A stretch of 64,000 bases of DNA from Ensifer adhaerens (GTDB taxonomy: Bacteria > Pseudomonadota > Alphaproteobacteria > Rhizobiales > Rhizobiaceae). The translations under genes were made by a program, and so were the position numbers. The notes below the pieces were generated by a model. That model saw only the letters and a program-made list of their open reading frames with translations. It searched no databases and was not told the DNA's origin. This document shows, in pieces, positions 24,111 through 34,579 of the stretch; the stretch's first letter is position 1, and every line of letters starts with the position of its first letter. The stretch spans positions 1 to 64,000 of the forward strand of contig NZ_LGAP01000021.1 in the NCBI RefSeq assembly GCF_001270265.1, given 5' to 3'.

Positions 24111-25182
24111 ATGGAAAAAGCCCGTAAGAATTGGCTTGTGGTCGGTCGGGTCGTTCTTGCCCTGGCGGGCGGCTACTACGCCTGGCAGAAGATGGATCGC
24201 AACGCGCTGCCCGCCGGGATCGCCAGCGGCAACGGACGCATCGAGGCCGTCGAGATCGATATCTCGACCAAAACGCCGGGCAGAATCAAAGAGATCCTGG
24301 TGGACGAGGGTGACTTCGTCACCGCCGGTCAGGTGCTCGCTCAAATGGATACTGTGCAACTGGAAGCGCATAAGCGGCAGGCCGAAGCACAGCAGCAGCG
24401 CGCCATCATCGGCGTAGAGGCGGCAAAGAATCTGGTGACCCAGCGCGAGGCGGAAAAGGCGGCAGCCGAGGCCGTGCCTGGCGCAGCGGCGGGCACAACT
24501 GGACGCTGCCGAACGACGGCTCGCCCGTTCCGAGCAGCTCGTCAAGACAAGCACGGTTTCGCAGCAGGTGCTTGACGACGACAGGGCGACCGCAGAGGGC
24601 GCAAGGGCTGCGGCCAGTGCCGCGGAAGCTTCGCTCGCCGCTTCGAATGCGGCGATCAACTCGGCCAAATCCCAGGTCGTCGATGCCGAAGCCTCGGTCG
24701 AGGCAGCCAAGGCATCGGTCGAGAGCATCGTCGCCGACATCAACGACAGCACCCTGGTCTCACCGCGCGATGGCCGCATCCAGTATCGCGTCGTCCAGCC
24801 CGGCGAAGTGCTGGCGGCCGGCGGCCGCGTTCTCAATCTCGTCGATCTCGGCGATGTCTACATGACGTTCTTCCTGCCGACGGATCAGGCGGGCCGCCTG
24901 TCGATCGGCAGCGAGGTCCGGCTCGTGCTCGATGCCGCGCCGCAATACATCATTCCCGCCAAGGTGTCCTATGTCGCCGATGTCGCGCAGTTCACGCCGA
25001 AGACCGTCGAGACGGCCGAAGAGCGGCAGAAGCTGACGTTCCGCATCAAGGCGCAGATCCCGAAGGAACTCCTGAAGAAATATATCCGCATGGTGAAAAC
25101 AGGGCTTCCGGGCGTTGCCTATGTGAAGGTCGATCCCAATGCGGAGTGGCCGGCGAGCCAGACCGGCACGCTGGTGCAGTGA
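24111..25182 (+). pseudogene. HlyD-family membrane-fusion adaptor, frameshifted (yhiI-like)
   Basis: Two frames together spell one HlyD/AcrA-type adaptor of the RbbA export operon. The first (24111 to about 24476) has an N-terminal membrane anchor (WLVVGRVVLALAGGYYAW) and the lipoyl-like half GRIEAVEIDISTKTPGRI. The second (about 24478-25182) has the coiled-coil region, the second lipoyl half and the beta barrel ([20 protein letters not shown]). Skipping one C in GTGCCTGG at 24477-24478 joins ...AEAV to [12 protein letters not shown], an uninterrupted coiled coil. The damage is therefore a single-base insertion, either real or a sequencing error. The rest of the operon is intact and overlaps its stop (TGATG). 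Confidence 0.82.
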
Positions 25183-27968
25183 TGGCAGATCCCGACCGGG
25201 CCGGCTTGCCGCCGGCAGAGCTCGTGGTTCGTCTGAACGCCGTCACGCTTTCCTACGGGAAGACGAAGGCGCTGGATGATGTGACGCTCGACATACCGTC
25301 CGGCTGCATGGCCGGTCTGGTCGGACCGGATGGGGTGGGAAAATCGAGCCTGCTCTCTCTTGTTGCCGGGGCACGCGCCGTGCAGGCAGGACGGCTCGAG
25401 GTGCTCGGCGGCGACATCGCCGATGCCGGCCACCGGCGCCGGATCTGCCCGCGCATTGCCTATATGCCGCAGGGCCTCGGCAAGAACCTCTATCCGACGC
25501 TCTCGGTCTTCGAAAACGTCGACTTCTTCGGCCGTCTCTTCGGCCACGATCGCAAAGAGCGCGAAAGGCGGATCGCCAGCCTTCTCAAAAGCACGGGCCT
25601 TGCCCCCTTCGCCGAACGTCCCGCGGGCAAGCTTTCCGGCGGCATGAAGCAGAAGCTCGGGCTTTGCTGCGCGTTGATCCACGATCCCGATCTGCTGATC
25701 CTCGACGAGCCGACCACGGGCGTGGACCCGCTGTCGCGACGGCAGTTCTGGGAGCTGATCGACGAGATCCGCACCGACCGGCCGGGCATGAGCGTCATCG
25801 TGGCGACCGCCTATATGGAAGAGGCGGCCCGTTTCGACTGGCTGGTCGCAATGGATGCGGGCCGGGTTCTGGCAACGGGCACGCCCGACGAACTTCTTGA
25901 AAAGACCGGCGTCGACACGCTGGATGCCGCCTTCATCGCCTTGCTTCCTGAGGAGCTGCGGCGTGAGCACCACGATGTCGTCATTCCGCCGCGTCCCGAA
26001 GGCGCAAGCGATGATATCGCCATCGAGGCGAACAATCTCACCATGCGCTTTGGCGATTTCGTCGCGGTCGACAATGTCAGCTTCCGCATCGGCCGCGGCG
26101 AGATCTTCGGCTTCCTCGGCTCCAATGGCTGCGGCAAGACGACGACGATGAAGATGCTGACGGGCCTGCTTGCCGCCAGCGAAGGCACGGCAAAGCTTTT
26201 CGGACGCGAGGTCGACCCGCGCGACATGGAAGTGCGCCATCGCGTCGGTTACATGTCGCAGGCTTTCTCGCTCTATACCGAGCTTACGGTTCTGCAGAAC
26301 CTCGAGCTGCACGCCAAGCTTTTCGGCATGGCGGCGGATACCATTCCTGATCGAATCGAGGAGCTGGCGGAGCGCTTCGACCTGACTGGCGTGATGGAGG
26401 CCTTGCCAGACGCCTTGCCGCTCGGCGTGCGCCAGCGGCTCTCGCTCGCTGTCGCCCTGATCCATTCGCCCGACATCCTCATTCTCGATGAACCGACATC
26501 GGGCGTCGATCCCGTGGCGCGCGACAGTTTCTGGCAGATCCTCGTCGACCTCTCCCGCAACGAGCAGGTGACGATCTTCATCTCCACCCATTTCATGAAC
26601 GAGGCGATGCGCTGCGATCGCATGTCGCTGATGCATGCCGGCAAGGTGCTCATCAGCGATACGCCCGCCGGCATCATGAAGAGCCGTTCGGCATCGACAC
26701 TGGAAGAAGCCTTCATCGCCTATCTGGAAGAGGCGATTGCCGGAGCGAAACAGGCGGCTCCCGCGGTGGTGCGAGCCAAAGCGCCGTTGGAGCCGGTAGC
26801 CGAGCGACAGGCCGGGACGAGGCGGTCCTCTAAGTCCAGGGTTTTCGATATCGGGCGGATGTTCAGTTACACTCGCCGCGAGGCGCTGGAACTGGTTCGC
26901 GACCCCATCCGTGCGACGCTTGCCACCATCGGCACCGTGATCCTGATGTTCGTCATCGGCTACGGCATCAACATGGATGTCGAGGACCTGACCTTCGCGG
27001 TGCTCGATCATGATCAGACGACGACCAGCCGCGAATATATTCTCGAGATCGCCGGCTCGCGCTACTTCATCGAGAAGGACCCGATCATCGATTATGCCGA
27101 CCTCGACCGACGCATGCGCAACGGCGAACTCAGCCTGGCGATCGAGATCCCGCCGGGTTTTGCCCGCGACGCGGCCCGTGGTAACACGGTGGAGATCGCC
27201 GCCTGGATCGATGGCGCCATGGCGAGCCGGGCTGAAACGGTCAAGGGTTACGTGCAGGGGCTGCACGCCCATTGGCTGACCGGCAAGATCCGCGAACGCT
27301 ACGGGGCCGCTGCGACCACCGGCAGCTTCAAGATCGAAACGCGCTTTCGCTACAACCCTGATGTCAAGAGCATCGTCGCCATGGTTCCGGCGGTCATCCC
27401 GCTGTTGCTGATGCTGATCCCGGCCATGCTGTCGGCGCTCAGCGTCGTGCGCGAGAAGGAACTGGGGTCGATCGTCAATCTCTACGTTTCGCCGGTAACG
27501 CGGCTGGAATTCCTGGTCGGCAAGCAGATACCCTACATCGCCCTGGCGATGCTCAACTTCGTGCTGCTGACGGCGTTCGCCATCTTCGTCTTTCGGGTGC
27601 CGTTTACCGGCAGCCTGCTGACCTGGACGGTTGCGGGACTGATCTATGTCTCAGCGGCAACGGCGATGGGGCTTGTCATTTCCACCTTCATGTCGAGCCA
27701 GATCGCCGCGATCTTCGGCACGGCGATCCTGACGCTCATTCCGGCCATCCAGTATTCCGGCATGATCGATCCGGTCTCTTCGCTTGAGGGGGCAGGCGCC
27801 TTCATCGGCCAGATCTACCCGACCACGCATTTTATGACGATCGCCCGCGGTACCTTCTCCAAGGCGCTGGGCTTCGGCGATCTCGCTGGCGCCTTCGTGC
27901 CGATGCTGATTGCGGTGCCGGTGTTGCTTGTCATCGGCACCCTGTCCCTCAAGAAGCAGGCGAGGTGA
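25182..27968 (+). CDS. rbbA: RbbA-like ABC transporter, two ATPase domains fused to permease
   Basis: A 928-residue protein with two ABC ATPase domains followed by an ABC-2 membrane domain, as in E. coli RbbA/YhiH. Domain 1 has Walker A GPDGVGKS (48-55), [11 protein letters not shown] and [13 protein letters not shown]. Domain 2 has [10 protein letters not shown] and [12 protein letters not shown] with the atypical signature [11 protein letters not shown], also typical of RbbA. The C-terminal third has a membrane segment near [14 protein letters not shown], a periplasmic part and five more segments. The operon layout HlyD-RbbA-YhhJ points to an export pump; RbbA was also reported to bind ribosomes. 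The start at 25182 overlaps the HlyD stop; an earlier ATG at 25146 lies inside HlyD. Confidence 0.88.
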   Translation: MADPDRAGLPPAELVVRLNAVTLSYGKTKALDDVTLDIPSGCMAGLVGPDGVGKSSLLSLVAGARAVQAGRLEVLGGDIADAGHRRRICPRIAYMPQGLGKNLYPTLSVFENVDFFGRLFGHDRKERERRIASLLKSTGLAPFAERPAGKLSGGMKQKLGLCCALIHDPDLLILDEPTTGVDPLSRRQFWELIDEIRTDRPGMSVIVATAYMEEAARFDWLVAMDAGRVLATGTPDELLEKTGVDTLDAAFIALLPEELRREHHDVVIPPRPEGASDDIAIEANNLTMRFGDFVAVDNVSFRIGRGEIFGFLGSNGCGKTTTMKMLTGLLAASEGTAKLFGREVDPRDMEVRHRVGYMSQAFSLYTELTVLQNLELHAKLFGMAADTIPDRIEELAERFDLTGVMEALPDALPLGVRQRLSLAVALIHSPDILILDEPTSGVDPVARDSFWQILVDLSRNEQVTIFISTHFMNEAMRCDRMSLMHAGKVLISDTPAGIMKSRSASTLEEAFIAYLEEAIAGAKQAAPAVVRAKAPLEPVAERQAGTRRSSKSRVFDIGRMFSYTRREALELVRDPIRATLATIGTVILMFVIGYGINMDVEDLTFAVLDHDQTTTSREYILEIAGSRYFIEKDPIIDYADLDRRMRNGELSLAIEIPPGFARDAARGNTVEIAAWIDGAMASRAETVKGYVQGLHAHWLTGKIRERYGAAATTGSFKIETRFRYNPDVKSIVAMVPAVIPLLLMLIPAMLSALSVVREKELGSIVNLYVSPVTRLEFLVGKQIPYIALAMLNFVLLTAFAIFVFRVPFTGSLLTWTVAGLIYVSAATAMGLVISTFMSSQIAAIFGTAILTLIPAIQYSGMIDPVSSLEGAGAFIGQIYPTTHFMTIARGTFSKALGFGDLAGAFVPMLIAVPVLLVIGTLSLKKQAR

Positions 27969-27970
27969 CG

Positions 27971-29083
27971 ATGCGCCTGTCCCATATCTACCATCTTGGC
28001 ATCAAGGAACTCTGGGGGCTCTGGCGCGACCCGATCCTGTTGATCCTGATCGTCTATTCCTTCACGCTGTCGGTCTATACCGGCTCGACGGCCATGCCGG
28101 AAACGCTCAACCGCGCGGCGGTCGCCATCGTAGACGAGGATCGTTCGCCGGTGTCGACGCGGGTCTCGACGGCTTTCTATCCACCTTATTTCGTGCCGCC
28201 GCAGATGATCACGCCGGCGGAAATGGACCGCCGGATGGACCAGGGGCTCGACACCTTCGCGCTCGACATTCCGCCGAATTTCCAGACGGACCTTTTGGCC
28301 CGACGCTCGCCGACGATCCAGCTCAATGTCGATGCGACGCGCATGAGCCAGGCCTTCTCCGGCAACGGCTATATCCAGCAGATCGTCACCGGCGAGGTCT
28401 CGGGCTTCCTCGACCGCCACCGCAGCGAACAGAAGTTGCCGGTCGACCTCGTCCTGCGCGCAAGGTTCAATGCCGAACTGAACAAGGGCTGGTTCGGCGC
28501 CGTGATGAACGTCATCACCAATATCACCATCCTGTCGATCGTCCTGACCGGGGCGGCCCTCATCCGCGAGCGCGAGCATGGAACGGTGGAGCACCTGCTG
28601 GTGATGCCCGTGACCCCGTTCGAAATCATGGTCAGCAAGGTCTGGTCGATGGGGCTGGTGGTGCTGCTGGCCTCGGCGGTTTCGCTCGTCTTCATCGTCA
28701 AGGGGGTGCTGGCGGTGCCGGTGCAGGGCTCGTTTGCGCTGTTCCTGCTGGCGACGGCCTTGCAACTGTTCGCAACGACGTCGATGGGCATCCTGCTTGC
28801 GACGATCGCCGGCTCGATGCCGCAGTTCGGCCTGTTGCTGATGCTCGTGCTTTTGCCGTTGCAGGCGCTCTCCGGCGGCATGACGCCACGCGAAAGCATG
28901 CCTGAAATCATCCAGAACATCATGCTGGCGGCGCCGAACACCCACTTCGTCATTCTGGCACAGGCGGTTCTTTTCCGCGATGCGGGGTTGGACGTGGTCT
29001 GGCCGCAGCTTCTTGCCTTGCTGGTGATCGGCGCCATTCTCTTTGCCTTCGCCATGCGCCGTTTCCGGGCGTTTCTGAAATAG
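27971..29083 (+). CDS. yhhJ: YhhJ-like ABC-2 type permease
   Basis: A 370-residue inner-membrane permease partner of the RbbA-like protein. It has one N-terminal segment (LLILIVYSFTLSVYTG), a long periplasmic domain (about 45-180) with VNVDATRMSQAF-type family sequence (LNVDATRMSQAFSGNGYIQQI), and five C-terminal segments including ALIREREHGTVEHLLVMPVTP, the conserved ABC-2 loop. ATG 27971 is preferred over GTG 27965 because GAGG at 27962-27965 spaces correctly to it and the start then matches E. coli YhhJ. The gene overlaps or abuts the rbbA stop. A 14-bp hairpin follows the stop. Confidence 0.88.
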   Translation: MRLSHIYHLGIKELWGLWRDPILLILIVYSFTLSVYTGSTAMPETLNRAAVAIVDEDRSPVSTRVSTAFYPPYFVPPQMITPAEMDRRMDQGLDTFALDIPPNFQTDLLARRSPTIQLNVDATRMSQAFSGNGYIQQIVTGEVSGFLDRHRSEQKLPVDLVLRARFNAELNKGWFGAVMNVITNITILSIVLTGAALIREREHGTVEHLLVMPVTPFEIMVSKVWSMGLVVLLASAVSLVFIVKGVLAVPVQGSFALFLLATALQLFATTSMGILLATIAGSMPQFGLLLMLVLLPLQALSGGMTPRESMPEIIQNIMLAAPNTHFVILAQAVLFRDAGLDVVWPQLLALLVIGAILFAFAMRRFRAFLK

Positions 29084-29086
29084 CGC

Positions 29087-29119
29087 ATGCGCCACAGGCG
29101 GCTCTCGCCTGTGGCGCAT
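29087..29119 (+). terminator. Hairpin closing the rbbA operon
   Basis: ATGCGCCACAGGCG-GCTCT-CGCCTGTGGCGCAT is a perfect 14-bp stem starting three bases after the yhhJ stop. There is no T-run, so it is an end-of-operon stabiliser or Rho-assisted terminator. Confidence 0.55.
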
Positions 29120-29154
29120 GATGCGATGTGTGATTGGACGTAGGGGCGGCCGTG

Positions 29155-29307
29155 ATGGCACCGGGACTGCTCATCACCTTCAACGCCGGATCTTCGACGG
29201 TGAAGATCGGCCCCGAGCTTCATGGCAAGCTCGACGAACACCATCGGTATGTCCGCGAATATGGCGAGGACATGCCTGAAATCCAGGATTGGCGCTGGCC
29301 GGGCTAG
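29155..29307 (+). pseudogene. Chimeric remnant: acetate kinase start joined to phosphoketolase end
   Basis: A 50-codon open frame. Residues 1-19 (MAPGLLITFNAGSSTVKIG) match the acetokinase N-terminal phosphate-binding signature [LIVM]xxxNxGSSS-K. Residues 20-50 contain KLDEHHRYVREYGEDMPEIQDWRW, which matches the extreme C-terminus of phosphoketolases (HGEDMPEI-DW-W). The two genes (xfp and ackA) are commonly adjacent. An internal deletion or recombination between an ackA and an xfp gene that left both ends in one frame would explain it. GTAGGGG upstream might still serve as ribosome site. Family assignment rests on short motifs. Confidence 0.65.
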
Positions 29308-29451
29308 TCTTCGCCGGTGCGGTTTGTACAGGCCGTTGAAGGCGCTGACGGAGTGCTCTACAGCAATAGACCGGCAACGGCAGTCAAGGCCGATGCAATG
29401 GCCGCGATCGTGCGCGGTGACAATGCTTGAATGGGGAAGGGCGGAGGGAAG
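29308..29451 (+). other. Possible further remnant of the same deleted locus
   Basis: A frame ending at the TGA near 29430 reads VRFVQAVEGADGVLYSNR followed by PATAVKADAMAAIVRGDNA. It looks like ordinary protein sequence but has no start of its own. It could be another fragment of the decayed ackA/xfp region or of a third gene. Unproven. Confidence 0.3.
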
Positions 29452-30072
29452 ATGGCCGAACGTAAACACGGAGAAGCAGCCCCCGCAACGGAAACCACTC
29501 TTGCGGGCGCAGACTGGTACGGTCTGGATATCTCCGACCGTAACCACAGCCGTACACTTTTCTCGGATCTTGATATGATCGAGGCAACAAGCGCCGGTGC
29601 CGTCTTCAAGGAATGCACCTTCCGTCGCGCCAAGTTCAATTGCTCGCGCCATGAGGGCAGCGCCTTCATTAACTGCACCTTTGTCGGCTGCAATTTCTAC
29701 GACGTCACCTTCAACGACTGCAAATTCGTCGGCAGCATGTTTGACGGCTGCAAGTTCGACGCGACGAGGGTCAAGGGTGGGAACTGGTCCTTCGTCGGAT
29801 TGCCGGGCGCGGACCTTCGCAGCGCCGTTTTCGCCGACACGGTCATGCGCGAGGCCGACCTTACCGGGGCGCGTTGCGAGGGCGGAACCATGAATGGGCT
29901 CGACCTGTCGGGTGCCTGGCTTCACAGTGCCAATTTCAGCGGATGTGATCTGCGCGGCAGCGATATAAGTTCAATCGAGCCTGAAACGGTGACGCTGAAG
30001 CGCGCCGTCATCACGATCGAGCAGTCGGTGATGATCTGTGAGGCCATGGGCCTGGTGGTCCGGGCGTCTTAG
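29452..30072 (+). CDS. Pentapeptide repeat protein, Qnr/MfpA-like
   Basis: A 206-residue protein built of A(D/N)LXX-like five-residue units, predicted to form a right-handed beta helix that mimics DNA. The repeat register is clear across residues 40-175, for example CTFRRAKFNCS, CTFVGCNFYDVTFNDCKF, GADLRSAVFADTVMREADLTGA and GLDLSGAWLHSANFSGCDLRGS. The tail after the repeats (TIEQSVMICEAMGLVV) resembles the C-terminal dimerisation helix of Qnr proteins. Start 29452 follows GGAGGGAAG. Qnr proteins protect DNA gyrase; whether this one does is inference. It is cysteine-rich compared with typical Qnr, which is unusual. Confidence 0.82.
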   Translation: MAERKHGEAAPATETTLAGADWYGLDISDRNHSRTLFSDLDMIEATSAGAVFKECTFRRAKFNCSRHEGSAFINCTFVGCNFYDVTFNDCKFVGSMFDGCKFDATRVKGGNWSFVGLPGADLRSAVFADTVMREADLTGARCEGGTMNGLDLSGAWLHSANFSGCDLRGSDISSIEPETVTLKRAVITIEQSVMICEAMGLVVRAS

Positions 30073-30142
30073 AGAGCATTTCCAGGAAAAGTGCGAAGCG
30101 GTTTTCCATCAGGAAATGCGTAAGATCAAAGCGATAGAGCTT
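30069..30142. repeat. Rhizobial intergenic palindromic element
   Basis: GCATTTCC (30076-30083) and GGAAATGC (30112-30119) are perfect inverted copies, and GGAAAA/TTTTCC nests inside them. The words AGAGCATTTCC, AGCGGTTTTCC and GATAGAGC are, from memory, characteristic of a short dispersed palindromic repeat found between genes in Rhizobium, Agrobacterium and Sinorhizobium. It sits directly at the stop of the pentapeptide gene and can fold into a long hairpin in RNA. Only one copy is in the window. Confidence 0.5.
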
Positions 30143-30179
30143 TTCCACGATACCTGCGGGTGCAGGCAGCGAACTCCGT

Positions 30180-30431
30180 TTAATTTCGCGGTTCGCCGCT
30201 CGGCGCATAGACCGTCTTCTGCTTGAAGGCGAAGATATTGCCGCAGCGGCACCGCATCATGTGTTTGGAAGGGTCGCTCGACGGGCGCTCCGTTGAAAAG
30301 CCGGTTGGCATATGATCGATGAGGAAACCACGGGTCCTGCTTTTCGGATCGTCGTTTTCCGAGGCCTCGGCAAAGCCGGACGCCCCACATTTCGAGCATT
30401 CCAGTTTTCTCGAATAACGATCTCTCGACAC
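30180..30431 (-). CDS. Small zinc-ribbon-like hypothetical protein
   Basis: An 83-residue protein with CSKCG (Cys12, Cys15) near the N-terminus and CRCG (Cys61, Cys63) with an adjacent His57, spaced like a zinc ribbon. No signal peptide. GTG start at 30431, with a weak TGGGA site upstream. Family not recognised; it is called from composition and the cysteine pairs. It is convergent with the pentapeptide gene, with the palindromic repeat in between. Confidence 0.5.
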   Translation of the reverse strand: MSRDRYSRKLECSKCGASGFAEASENDDPKSRTRGFLIDHMPTGFSTERPSSDPSKHMMRCRCGNIFAFKQKTVYAPSGEPRN

Positions 30432-30549
30432 GATTGTCCCAATCCAAAATCAACTCGGGACCCGAACTATAGGAGGCGAGGGGTGCGTTCAAGGCCGTCC
30501 ACCGAAACAGCGCCAGGCCGAGGCCGTCTTGAGGGCCGCCTGTTGCCGA

Positions 30550-33500
30550 TCAGACATTGTCCTGCCGACGCCGTATCTCCGCAGCGATGGTCGCCTCGTC
30601 CTGCCTGAGCGAAAGGCGCTTGGCTGCGGCCAGACCCTGCTGCCACGTCGACAGCGCGCGGTCCTTGCTGTCGTCCAGCCAGTGCGCCAGGCCGCACCAC
30701 AGCCCGTATTGCGCCGTGCCGACCGGGAAGACCCGGCAATAGCGCGAAAGCTCATGCAGCACCTGGCGCTCCCAATGACTCCATTGTTCATACTCGCGCG
30801 ACAAACCCGCCTCCCGTCCACGAAACAGGACCTCGGCCACGCCGGAAATGCCGATCAGCGTGCTGTGTGAGGAGGGGCGGCGCATGGCGCGCAGGAGGCG
30901 AAGCGTATCGACGGCTGCCTCGACGCTTTCTCCGTGTCTGCCGACACGGGCGAGCGCCAGCGCCAGCGCCCCGCGCGCCGATATCTGCGCAGCAAGATCG
31001 ACGGAGCCGAGCATGGCCGACGTGATCAGCCTGAGCACCTCCACCGCTTCGCGCGGTCGATCCATGTGCAGCACGCAAAGGGCCTTGCAACGCAAGGCCC
31101 AGATTTCCTGCTGAATGTTTCCCGCATTCTGGGCCCGAGATAAAAGCGTCAGCGCCGTCGGCTCCAGCGCGCTCCAGTCCCCGCGATAGTAGAGCGACCA
31201 GAAGCGCATGCCCTGCGCATTGCACCAGCGCAGCTGGTCTCCGGCCCTGAGGCTCAGATCCTGCGACTGGTCGAGGCGGCGATCGACCATCTCCCAGTCG
31301 CACTGGCCGATGCGCCAGAGCGCGTCGAGATTGCAGACATGCGAATGGATTGCGGGATCGGCGATCTCGATCGCGACCTTTTCGGCCCTCGACATGAAGT
31401 GGCGGCATACGCGCCGCCAGCCCATCATGCCGAAGCCGCAGGCGAGTTGTGACGACGCAACCGCGGTTTCGACCGAAGAGCCGGTGCGTTCCGCATGGGT
31501 GACGGCGCCGACGAGATTGCACATCCCGCGCGAGAAGCGCAGCTCGAAATAGTCGACCATCGCCGCCTGGTTAAGGCAACGGGCCATTTCGCGCTCCCAC
31601 CGCAAGCGGGTCTGTTTTCCAGCCCAGTCCGGTGACGGCGGGAACGCCTGCTGGTAGGCAAGCCGGGTACCCCGCAGCATCAGGCCAACCAGCGTCCCGC
31701 TCGCCGAGGTCGGCACGGGGGCGCCGGCCGCCTTCAACGCACGCCGGACGGCAACGCCCTGCGCGTGGATATCACCCCGGCTATAGTGGGCTTCGGCGAG
31801 CTGCCGGCGCCATCGGACGGCCTGCAGTCGTTGATCGTCGCTCCACGGGTGCTTCCGGGGTTCGTGGCTGAGGCAGATGCCGACAAACGCCTCGACCTCG
31901 CGGAAGGCGCCGATCTGCAGCGCGTTGGTCGCGGCGAGATCGGCATATTTCACCGCCTTCTCGTTGTTGCCCGCCGCTTCGAAATGTTGGACGAGGACCG
32001 CGACGTCCGCGCCTACCGCATCCTTCCGACCTGCCTCGATCCAGGTTGCGAGCGCACCATGAAGCCGGTTGCGCAGGTCCCCCGGAATGGATCCATAGAC
32101 GACGTCGCGCGTCTGGTCGTGGCGAAACGCATAGTTTCCCGGTTGCTCTTCTGCGCGCACCAGATGTGCGGCCACAAGCGTTTCGAGCGCGGCATAGACG
32201 CTCTCGCCGTCCAGCTCCGGCTCCAGCAAGGCCTCGAGCTCCGTGGCGGTGAACGAGCGCCCGACCACGGCCGCAGCCTTGATCACGTCCTGGGCCGAGC
32301 CGGTCAGGCGATCGAGACGCTCGCGAATGACCCGCTCGACGCCCTCGAAATATCTGAGGTCGTCGAGCGGGCGGATGGAGCGCCAGAAACCGTCACGAAT
32401 GGCGATCAGGCCCTCGCTCTTCAGCGTCAAGGCGATTTCTTCTGCAAAAAACGGATTGCCGCCGGCAAGCTTTGAAATCCGATGCGCCAGTTCGTCATGC
32501 GGCGGCGCCTTGCCCAACGTCCGCTCGACCAGCTTGCAGATCGAGGCATCGTTCAGCTCGTCAAGTTCCAGGATTTGACAAAAGCGCGCCGGATCGTCGC
32601 TCTCCGATGTCCCGGCGCTCATGCGGGCGGATTCGGCCCTGCGCCTGAGGCTTTTCACCTCGTCCGGGATCTCCTCGGAGCGCACGCAAAGGATGACCAG
32701 CAGTGAGGAGTGCGATCCGAGTACCCATTCCACAAGCCGCCAGGAGGCCGAATCGAGCCATTGGCTGTCTTCCAGCACCAGGGTCAGCGGATGTGGTGCT
32801 GCCGTGGCGATGATGTCGCCCATCAGACGCATGGTCGCGTCCGCCCTGTGTGCGCCGTCGAGGTGCCTAGTGCCTTCGTTTTGGGGGGATGTCGACGGCC
32901 AGGACGTCGGCAAGCAAGGGCAGCCGCGCCAAGATGGCGGCGTTTGTCTTGACGCGCTCATGAATACGTTCAAACAGGCGGGTACCATCACAGTCCGCGG
33001 GCAGGCCAAGCAGGCTCTCGATGACCCGGCGCCATGCCCAAAGCGAGGTGCGCCGATCATCCCGTTCGGCGGGGGCAACGGCGACGACCGCGCCCTTTGC
33101 CCGCAATTCGTTGGTGAAGGCGGTGACGAGCCTGGTCTTGCCGATGCCCGGTTCGCCGAGAACCACGACGAGGCTGTTGGTGCCGCCGCTGACGCTGGCA
33201 AATGTGGCTCGCAGGAACCGCAGTTCGCGTTCGCGGCCGATAAGGCTCGTCGGGACGGGTGCAGCCGGGGACCGCGTCTGGGGGCGGAACGCCGGCGCCA
33301 TGTCGCCGAGGCCTTCCAGTTGCAGGGCGCCACGTCGTTCGAAGGAGAACGCCGCCCGGCTTGCCCGCTCGGTCGGCGCATCGCAGAGGATGTCATCCGC
33401 AGCGACGGCCATCAGACGCGCGGCCCGATTGACCGGCGGCCCGAGAACCATCAGTTGACGCCTGCGGGGGCTGCCGACGATGCGAAAGAGTGCGTCGCCC

Positions 33501-34579
33501 GTCGCCACGCCTACCGATACGGCGAGGTCGAAGCGTTGGGCAGTTCGACAGATGGCCCGTGCCGCATCGACGGCGCGCTGCGGGTCGTCGCGGTGAAAGG
33601 TCCCGCGGGCGCCGAAAGCCGCGATGAAGACGAGGCCCTTGTCATCGAAGAGCAGTTCACCAGGTGGCCCGCCTGAATTCTGCAGGTCGGCTTGCAGCGA
33701 AGCGCAGAGGTCATGGTGGCGGGAAAGTGCCATAGGGTCGCTGTGATCGAGCCCGGCGATCCGCGCGAACAAGGCCGAAATTGGCCGGATCTCGGCAAGC
33801 CGGTCCAGCCGTGCGTCTGATCTCAAGCCATTGCCTTCGTCATGCGAGAAACCGTTATGTGTGACGACCGCCGTCTTCTCGGTGGCCCGGACGATGTCTT
33901 GCAGTTGCGGCGGCAGGAAGCCCGCCAGCCATTCGGTCGGCAGCGCCGACGGCATGGAACGCGCACTATGAGAGACGTCCGCAGCGCCTGTGGTTTCCGC
34001 AAGCGCGATCGCCTGCGTCGCGCCGTCCGACAGCACATATTCCCAGCGACGGGCCTGGCTCTGCGCTCTCGCTGCCTGCATCACGGCGTCGCCGCCGGCA
34101 ATCAGGTTCCAAACCGGCTGGCCACCGAGTGCCGCGGCCCAGAGCTGTCCCGCTCCGACGCCGACGTGAAGTGCAGGCCCGACTTCACCCGTGGCCGCCT
34201 CCGGTCGAGCGCCTTGGTCCCGGCAGATCGCTTCTGCGCAGTCGGTTGCGGATCGCACGGCATGGCCAAGGCCGACATCGCCCGCGGCCCAGTAGGCAAG
34301 GAGGGAATCGCCGGAGAAATAGAGGACCTCGCCGCCACGGCTGCAGATCTGCTCGGCACAGCGGGCGTAGGAAAGCGTCAGCAGTTTTGGGATCTGCTCC
34401 AGGCCTTCCTGTCCACGCCGGGCCAATTGTTCGACGAGGGCCGTGTAACGCGACACATCCACGAACAGCACCGCGGCCGGAAACTCGACCGCTGCGGGGC
34501 GGTCGCCGTTGGCGCCATGGATCCTGCCGAGCAATTCCAGCGGCAGGAAGCCCTCCAGGAGCGGATCGTTTTTTCCCAT
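30550..34579 (-). pseudogene. Class III nucleotidyl cyclase-like / AAA ATPase / TPR regulator, frameshifted
   Basis: Two frames together make a protein of about 1340 residues. The first (34579 to about 32884) has two class III cyclase-like domains (LFVDVSRYTALVE, then GGEVLYFSGDSLLAYW; a second copy near GLVFIAAFGARG) and the AAA Walker A GEPGIGKTR. The second (about 32882-30550) continues the ATPase (LVLEDSQWLDSASW, Walker B type) and a TPR-rich half. Removing one G from the G6 tract at 32883-32888 joins ADVLAVDIP to QNEGTRHLDGAHRAD without a gap. Catalytic metal residues of the cyclase domains look incomplete, so they may sense rather than synthesise. Divergent from the giant gene at 35052. 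Either a true mutation, slippage at a homopolymer, or a sequencing error. Confidence 0.82.

Noticed and set aside
25119-27272. Long minus-strand open frame opposite the RbbA-like gene
   Set aside because: It is antisense to a clear ABC transporter and shows no family motif or start signals; long antisense frames are expected in this GC-rich genome.
28369-29925. Minus-strand frame of 518 codons across yhhJ and the pentapeptide gene
   Set aside because: It crosses two supported genes and a hairpin without any domain.
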